This document shows, piece by piece, positions 48,629 to 56,361 of a DNA stretch of 56,361 bases (positions within the stretch are counted from its first letter, which is position 1; the number at the start of each line of letters is the position of its first letter). The notes below the pieces were generated by a model. That model did not search any database and was not told the origin of the DNA. It worked only from the letters and a program-made list of their open reading frames with translations. Made by a program: the position numbers and the translations under genes. The DNA comes from CAYYNP01 sp964472545 (GTDB lineage: Bacteria > Planctomycetota > Planctomycetia > Pirellulales > Thermoguttaceae): the NCBI GenBank assembly GCA_964472545.1, contig CAYYNP010000026.1:1-56361 (forward strand), in the 5' to 3' direction.

Positions 48629-50765
48629 GGAACCACTCATGCCACCACTTCCAAGCAACCTCCGGCGCGATCTCGAACGCGCGATCATCAAGGCCCGCGA
48701 CGTGGCCGAAGCCGGGGCCCGTGCCGCGCTGGAGGCGCTCACGATCCATGAAGGCAAGGTCGGCGGGCACTTGACCGGCGATCAGCGGACGCTCCGTAAT
48801 CGGCTCCGCGCACACGCTCGGCAGCTTGGCGACAACCGGAACAGCCGGTCGGGCGCCCAGGCGATCGACCGGCTGATGCGTGAATGCGCCTACGAACATT
48901 GGCACCGCATGATCTTCGCCCGATTCCTGGCCGAGAATGACCTTTTGGTGGAGCCCGAATCGGGCGTTTCGGTCACACTCGATGAGGTCGAGGAGCTTGC
49001 CCGCGATGCAAAGGCCGACCCTTGGGACTTGGCCAGTCGGTACGCCCAGCGAATGCTCCCGCAGATCTTTCGCCCCGACGATCCGCTGCTTGCGGTTGCA
49101 CTTCCCACGGAGACCCGGGTGGAGCTCGAATCCCTTCTTGAATCGCTGCCGACCGAGACCTTTGGGGGCGACGACAGCTTGGGTTGGGTCTATCAATTCT
49201 GGCAGAGCAAGCGGAAGGACGAGGTCAACGACTCAGGCGAGAAGATCACCGGCGATACGCTGCCGGCAGTGACGCAGCTCTTCACCGAGCACTACATGGT
49301 GCTCTTCCTGCTGCACAACACGATGGGCGCGTGGCACGCCGGTAGGGTGCTTGCCCAGCGGCCCAAGCTTGCCAAGACGGCTGGGAGCGAACAAGAGCTG
49401 CGCAACGCGGTTGCGCTGTCCCAGGCCGACGGCTACTCGTTTGAGTACCTCCGCTTCGTTCGTGACCCGGTGGAAGGTGACGCGGATAATGCACCAACTG
49501 GCCCCTGGCGACCGGCAGCCGGGACATTCGACGGCTGGCCGAAGGAGGCGATAGACCTGAAGGTGCTCGACCCCTGCTGCGGGTCTGGGCATTTCTTGGT
49601 CGCCGTTTTCGAGCTGCTTACGCGTCTGCGGATGGACGAAGAAGGCTTGTCTGTCGAGGAGGCCTCGCGGGCCGTGTTGCGTGACAACGTTTTCGGTCTG
49701 GAGGTTGATCAGCGCTGTACGCAGATCGCCGCGTTCGCCCTGGCATTCGCCGTTTGGAAGATGACTGGCCGGGTGATTGACCTGCCCTCACTCAATATCG
49801 CCTGTTGCGGTATCGGCCCGTCGGCGACGCTTGATGAGTGGCTCACGCTCGCCGAGCAGGCCGAGCACACTTTGCCGGCCCACGCCCGCGAGCCGGTCTG
49901 CAACGGGCTGGAGAATCTCCACCGCTTGTTCTCGCAGGCATCGGAACTCGGCTCACTGATCGACCCCTCCGAATTGCCCTCCGACATGTTTGCCGCCGAC
50001 TACGAGACACTTCAGCCGTTCCTGGAAGAAGTCTTCCAACGTGAATCGGCAGACGCCGAGGCCCGTGAGCTGGCCGTTGCCGCGCAAGGGATGGTTCGGG
50101 CATCGGAACTGCTTGCTGGAGAGTATCATTTGGTCATCACGAACGTGCCGTACTTAGCACGCGGCAAGCAGGACGAGTTGATTCAGCGATTCTGCGAGGC
50201 AAACTTCCGCAAGGCGAAAACGGATTTAGCGACTGTCTTCCTTCTCCGAATGTTTGGCCTGCTGGATTCCGAAGGGGTCTGTGCGATTGTCATTACGCAG
50301 AACTGGCGGTTTCAACCTACTTATTCCTCCCTGAGGAAATCGGTGCTGTCGAGCAAGACCCTCAATTTCGTCGGAGCCCTAGGTCCACGGGCTTTTGAGA
50401 CTATCACCGGAGAAGTTGTGAACGTCGGGTTATTCGTGCATTCTGCGGTACGTCCAACAGAGCCGCACGCGATTTCGTTCATTGAGGCTTCCGCAGAACC
50501 GAACTCCACAGAGAAGATGCGCGCGTTACGTGAAAGACCCGTGAGTCGGGTGTCGCAACGTAGCCAGCGCGATAATCCGGATCATGTAATCTCGCTTCAT
50601 TCTTCTGATGGTGAAGAGCTCTTAGGGAACCGGGCGTCGAGCTACCAAGGCATTAAGACTGGTGATGACGGAAGATATAAGAGGAAGTTCTGGGAGGTGG
50701 CTGGGCCGGAACCAGGCTGGCGGCTGATGCAAAGCACTGTCGAGGAATCTTGTGAGTACGGCGGG

Positions 50766-52252
<1,487 letters not shown>

Positions 52253-52256
<4 letters not shown>

Positions 52257-54607
52257 GCCCCACGACTAGTACGACTCCGGCCACGCTCATCGATTGCATG
52301 ATACGATCGCTTTCCGCCTCGGCCCGCCATCAACCGGGCGCCGAAGAGCAACCGGCCGCTATCTTGTGGACCGACGCCAAGGGGGAATGGAAACCGTTGC
52401 TACCCCTGCTACGCGAGCGCCTACCGCAATTGCTTGTCTACGGCGAGTACGACGCCCCAAGCCGCACAGGGCCGGCGATATGGCTCAAATGCGCGATCGC
52501 CCGCACGCTCGACGACGTTAATCTGCCGGCCGACAAGACGCCGATCATCTATCTTCCCGAGGTCAGCCGGCAATCGCTCCGGGCTGGCGACGAGTGTCCG
52601 TGGGAACTGCAGCCGCTGGTTGAACTGCTGTATCGCGGCGTTGTCTGGACGCAGAAGAGCGGACGGGATTGGACTGTCGAGGCGATGTTGGTCTCGGACG
52701 ACGCTCTGGGGCTCGACGTGGCAAGAGACAACGCCACGCGGCTGTCGATGATGGCGTCGCTCTCGGTGCTTGCCGATACGCCCGTAACGCGACTTGTCGG
52801 GCGGAAACTCGAAGCCGAAGATTTCGACAAGCTCATGGTCGGCGACCACCCACGCGACCTCCTGCGATGGATGAGCGATCCAGAGCAAGGCCACGAGGAA
52901 CTGGACGGAGGCAAGTGGCACGCCTTCTGCAGCCGGTGCCGTGACGAATACGGCTTCGACCCCGAAGCCGAGGGCGAAACTGCGGCCGGCGAGCGATTGG
53001 GAACACGCCCGGACGCCGCTTGGATCGGATTGTGGCGTCGCTTCTGCGAAGCGCCGGCAGCCTATCCCGGTATTCCTGATCTGCTGAAGCGATCAAAGCC
53101 TTCCGGTGTGTTGACCTTCGACAAGGACGCGTGGCCCGACGAAAACGAGGCGGCGGAAACAAGATTGCGAGACGCGCTCTCCAAGCTCGAAGGGGTCGAG
53201 GCGAGCGAAGCTCGGACGCGGATCGCGGAGTTAGAGGCGGAACATGCCGAGCGACGCGGCTGGGTGTGGTCGAAGCTGGGATTCTCACCACTCGCCCAGT
53301 CGCTCGAGCACCTTGCCCGTCTCGCCCAGCGGACAGCGACAAACGTCGGCGGGGATTCGCCAAACGAGATGGCGCAGATATATGCCGAAAGCGGCTATTT
53401 GGTCGATGATGCGGCCTTGCAGGCGTTGGCTACGGTAAAGACCACGGCCGACTCCAATTCGATTCAGTCGGCGGTGCGTGCCGTGTACTTGCCGTGGATC
53501 GAGAAGGCAGCCGAGCGTCTGCAGGAACTGACGGCGAGCCAACCTCTTCCCCACGCCGGGCAGCAGCCGGTTGTCGCCGTCGACGCTGGTGTGTGCATCC
53601 TGTTCGCGGATGGCCTGCGGTACGACCTGGCGCAAAGACTGGCGGCAACGCTAAGCGCCCTGGGCCTGCGAACGAACCAGGACCGCCGGTGGTCGGCGCT
53701 TCCCTCCGTGACGGCTACGGCCAAGCCGGCCGTAGCCCCGGTGGAATCGCAATTGAAGGGCGTGGGGCTTCCGGAGACATTTACGCCGGAGATCGAGGCA
53801 ACGGCGCAGGGCCTTTCGACTCCCAGGTTCCGCAAGCTGCTCGAGAGTTCCGGTTATCAGGTCATCTCGGCGGGCGAGACGGGTAACCCCGGCGCAAGCG
53901 ATCCGCGCGGCTGGTGCGAGTTCGGACAGATCGACCGACGCGGTCACGACATGCAGTTGGGGCTTGCCGGCCACGTCGAAGATGAGATCTCGCTGTTGGC
54001 CGAACGGATTGTTGAGTTGCTCGACGCCGGCTGGCGGGCAATACGCGTGGTGACCGACCACGGATGGCTATTGATGCCTGGCAGCTTGCCCAAGCATAAA
54101 CTGCCGCACTATCTGGTGGAAAGTAAATGGTCGCGATGCGCGAGCATCAAGGGCCAATCCAAGGTGTCAGTTCCAAAGGCCGGCTGGCATTGGAATCCGG
54201 CTGCCGAGTTCGCCGTTGCGCCGGGCGTTTCGTGTTTTTCCGCCGGCAAAGCGTATGCCCATGGAGGCGTCAGCCTGCAGGAGTGCTTGTTGGCCGATCT
54301 GACGGTTGAACCCTCGCTTGAGGAGAGCAAGCTTACGGCCACGATCAAGCAGATCGAGTGGCGCGGCTTGCGGCTTCGGGTCGGCGTGGAACCAGCGGAT
54401 ACTCGGCTATCCATCGATCTTAGAAGCAAGCCCAACTCCGCGGATTCGTCGATCGCCCTTTCCGCCAAGCAGCTTGACGATGCCGGAAACGCGTCGCTTG
54501 TTGTCGAGGACGACGATCTCGTCGGGACTATCGCTGCGGTCGTCGTGCTCGATATCGACGGACGGGTACTTACCAAACAAACAACCACTGTTGGTGGCGA
54601 TGAATGA
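52253..54607 (+). CDS. pglZ: BREX alkaline-phosphatase-like protein PglZ
   Basis: A 784-aa protein with the PglZ alkaline-phosphatase-superfamily core: ILFADGLRYDLAQRL near residue 450, GHDMQLGLAGHVEDEI and VVTDHGWLLMPG near 600, which carry metal-binding Asp and His residues. PglZ is required for BREX defence and is the signature protein of the system. It is translationally coupled to pglX (ATGA). The family fold is certain, while the in vivo substrate is not established. Confidence 0.92.
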
Positions 54608-54617
54608 GGACTATGCG

Positions 54618-56361
54618 ATGACTACTACCTCTATCCAGATGGACGCGCTCGACAACATGGCCGCCTCGGTCTTTGACGGCTACCTCGTGCGCAAGGATTT
54701 GGTTCGCAAGTATGCCCGGCAGTACCCGGTTCCGACCTACGTTGTGGAGTTCTTGCTGGGCCGGTACTGCGCGACGGTTGACGAAGAAGAAATCGCCGAG
54801 GGCCTGCAGATTGTCGAACGGCAACTCAAAGACCGCACCGTTCGCACGGGTCAGGAAGAGGTGTTCAAACACAAGGCCCGTGACAAGGGGGCGGTGAAGC
54901 TAATTGACATCATCAAGGCCAAGCTCGATACACGCAACGACTGCTACACTGCGGAACTTCCAAGCCTAGCGATCAAGGACGTGCAGATTTCCGATTCGCT
55001 CGTCAAGGAACACGAACGGATGTTGACCGACGGCTTCTATGCCGAAGTGACACTGGAGTACGACGCGGTCGTCGCACAAGAAAAGAACGGCCGACCTTTC
55101 CGAATCGCGGCCCTGCGGCCGATCCAGATGTCGAAGTCGGACGTGCTTGACGTGCTCTACCAAGGACGACGGGAGTTTTCAACCGAACAATGTATCGATT
55201 TTCTTGTACGCTCAATCGGCCTGGAGCCATCGGTGCTTTCGGAACGTGCCAAGCAAGTGGTCCTGCTGCGAATATTGCCGTTTGTGGAACGGAATCTGAA
55301 TCTTGTCGAGCTGGGACCCCGTGGCACGGGCAAGAGCCATCTGTTCCAACAGATCTCGCCGTACTCGCACTTGATCTCCGGCGGCAAGGCAACAGTGGCG
55401 AAGATGTTTGTCAACAACGCCAATGGGCAGAGGGGGCTTGTATGCCAATACGACGTCGTCTGCTTCGATGAAATCTCGGGCGTCTCTTTCGACCAGAAGG
55501 ACGGTGTCAACATCATGAAGGGCTACATGGCGTCTGGCGAGTTCAGCCGTGGGAAAGAGAGTATTCGGGCTGAAGGCGGAATCGTCATGGTCGGCAATTT
55601 TGACGTGGACATCGAGCAGCAGCAGCGAATCGGGCATCTGCTTAGCCCACTGCCGACCGAAATGCGCGACGATACCGCATTTCACGATCGCCTGCATGCC
55701 TACGTGCCCGGATGGGATTTTCCAAAACTGAATCCGAACGAGCACCTGACCAATCATTTCGGTCTCGTCAGTGACTTCCTGAGCGAGTGCTGGACGAAGC
55801 TGCGTAGTGGCAGTCGCATTCCGGCATTGCAGAACCGCGTGTTCTTCGGCGGGGCGCTGAGCGGCCGCGACATCGAGGCGGTGAACAAGACCATTGGCGG
55901 TTTGCTCAAGCTGATCCATCCTGATCCAACAGTATCGGTGTCCGATGATGATCTAGAACCGCTTCTTCGCATGGCCCTGGAATCGCGCCGCCGCGTGAAG
56001 GAACAGCAGAAGAGGTGTCTCAAGAGCGAGTTCCGCAACACGCATTTCAGTTATACGATGGGCGTTGACGGCGTCGAGCAATTTGTTTCGACGCCGGAGT
56101 TGCACAGCGACGAAGCCATTGACGGCGACCCGCTTCCGCCAGGCCAAGTGTGGGCCATCAGCCCGGGGGGGCCGGATGCTGGTGCTGGATTGTACCGCAT
56201 CGAAGTAACTACCGGTCCCGGCAGCAACGTCAAGATTCTGAACACGCCAGCACCCCCCGGATTTCGCGAAAGCGTGAAAGTGGGAGAACAGAACCTCTAC
56301 TCCCAAAGCAAACAGCTGGTTGGGGATCGTGACCCCCGCGCCCACGAGTTCTCGATTCAGA
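54618..56361 (+). CDS. brxL: BREX Lon-like protein BrxL, partial (runs off the window)
   Basis: The frame is open from ATG 54618 (MTTTSIQMDALDNM) to the window end, 581 codons. Walker A GPRGTGKSHLF is near residue 233 and CFDEISGVSFDQKDG near 282. The N-terminal DNA-binding-like region and this AAA+ core match BrxL; the C-terminal Lon-like domain is only partly present before the window ends (about 680 aa expected). An ATG overlapping the pglZ stop at 54604 is rejected because its frame stops after five codons. BrxL is the last core gene of type 1 BREX. Confidence 0.92.
   Translation, partial: MTTTSIQMDALDNMAASVFDGYLVRKDLVRKYARQYPVPTYVVEFLLGRYCATVDEEEIAEGLQIVERQLKDRTVRTGQEEVFKHKARDKGAVKLIDIIKAKLDTRNDCYTAELPSLAIKDVQISDSLVKEHERMLTDGFYAEVTLEYDAVVAQEKNGRPFRIAALRPIQMSKSDVLDVLYQGRREFSTEQCIDFLVRSIGLEPSVLSERAKQVVLLRILPFVERNLNLVELGPRGTGKSHLFQQISPYSHLISGGKATVAKMFVNNANGQRGLVCQYDVVCFDEISGVSFDQKDGVNIMKGYMASGEFSRGKESIRAEGGIVMVGNFDVDIEQQQRIGHLLSPLPTEMRDDTAFHDRLHAYVPGWDFPKLNPNEHLTNHFGLVSDFLSECWTKLRSGSRIPALQNRVFFGGALSGRDIEAVNKTIGGLLKLIHPDPTVSVSDDDLEPLLRMALESRRRVKEQQKRCLKSEFRNTHFSYTMGVDGVEQFVSTPELHSDEAIDGDPLPPGQVWAISPGGPDAGAGLYRIEVTTGPGSNVKILNTPAPPGFRESVKVGEQNLYSQSKQLVGDRDPRAHEFSIQ

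Overview
The window looks like a GC-rich planctomycete chromosome, probably Pirellulales-like. This rests on gene content: a BBP7-type outer-membrane barrel protein, a TAT-exported Gfo/Idh/MocA oxidoreductase, a sulfatase, an esterase with a GQSN motif, FG-GAP and FDPGPG-repeat extracellular proteins, and an N-terminal LEQRAMLS sorting motif with a dockerin-like C terminus. Species cannot be read from the sequence alone.

Region 1 (1-24.4 kb) is ordinary chromosome. It holds exported or envelope proteins, an orphan ParA, a multiheme cytochrome lipoprotein followed by an overlapping aldo/keto reductase, the housekeeping genes tsaE and thiL, a large HD/PAS/GGDEF signalling protein next to a flagellin, a Pro/Ser-rich lipoprotein, a sulfatase and a GlsB/YeaQ-type membrane protein. 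Short palindromic repeats (REP/MITE-like) sit between several of these genes.

Region 2 (24.5-28.1 kb) is an accessory junction. It has a 56-aa secreted peptide, a 938-aa primase-helicase-nuclease fusion of the TOTE conflict-system type, and a 41-bp 3' fragment of tRNA-Arg on the minus strand. The fragment's orientation places host DNA to its left and an integrated element to its right.

Region 3 (28.1-43.5 kb) is a degenerate lambda-like prophage packaging and morphogenesis module. In order it has a ParB-methyltransferase, a HARE-HTH protein on the opposite strand, a cluster of TTGCGTCA motifs, small and large terminase, a zinc ribbon, a gpW-like protein, portal, a protease-capsid fusion, a decoration-like protein, connector and tail genes, a tail assembly chaperone with a possible -1 frameshift, and a tape measure cut off by a deletion. 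A glycosyltransferase lacking its 5' end and a small Cys-rich protein follow. Lysis, tail-tip and intact integrase genes are not present here.

Region 4 (43.8-56.4 kb) is a type 1 BREX anti-phage operon in canonical order: brxA, brxB, brxC, pglX, pglZ, brxL (the last runs off the window). It starts at a TATAAT promoter placed so that brxA would be leaderless, with a 24-bp palindrome across the promoter. pglX is interrupted by a roughly 150-bp palindromic element whose ends share CTAG. Removing 150 bp restores an uninterrupted reading frame of about 1,155 codons. The system is therefore either inactivated or held in a potentially reversible off state. This is the most notable observation in the window.
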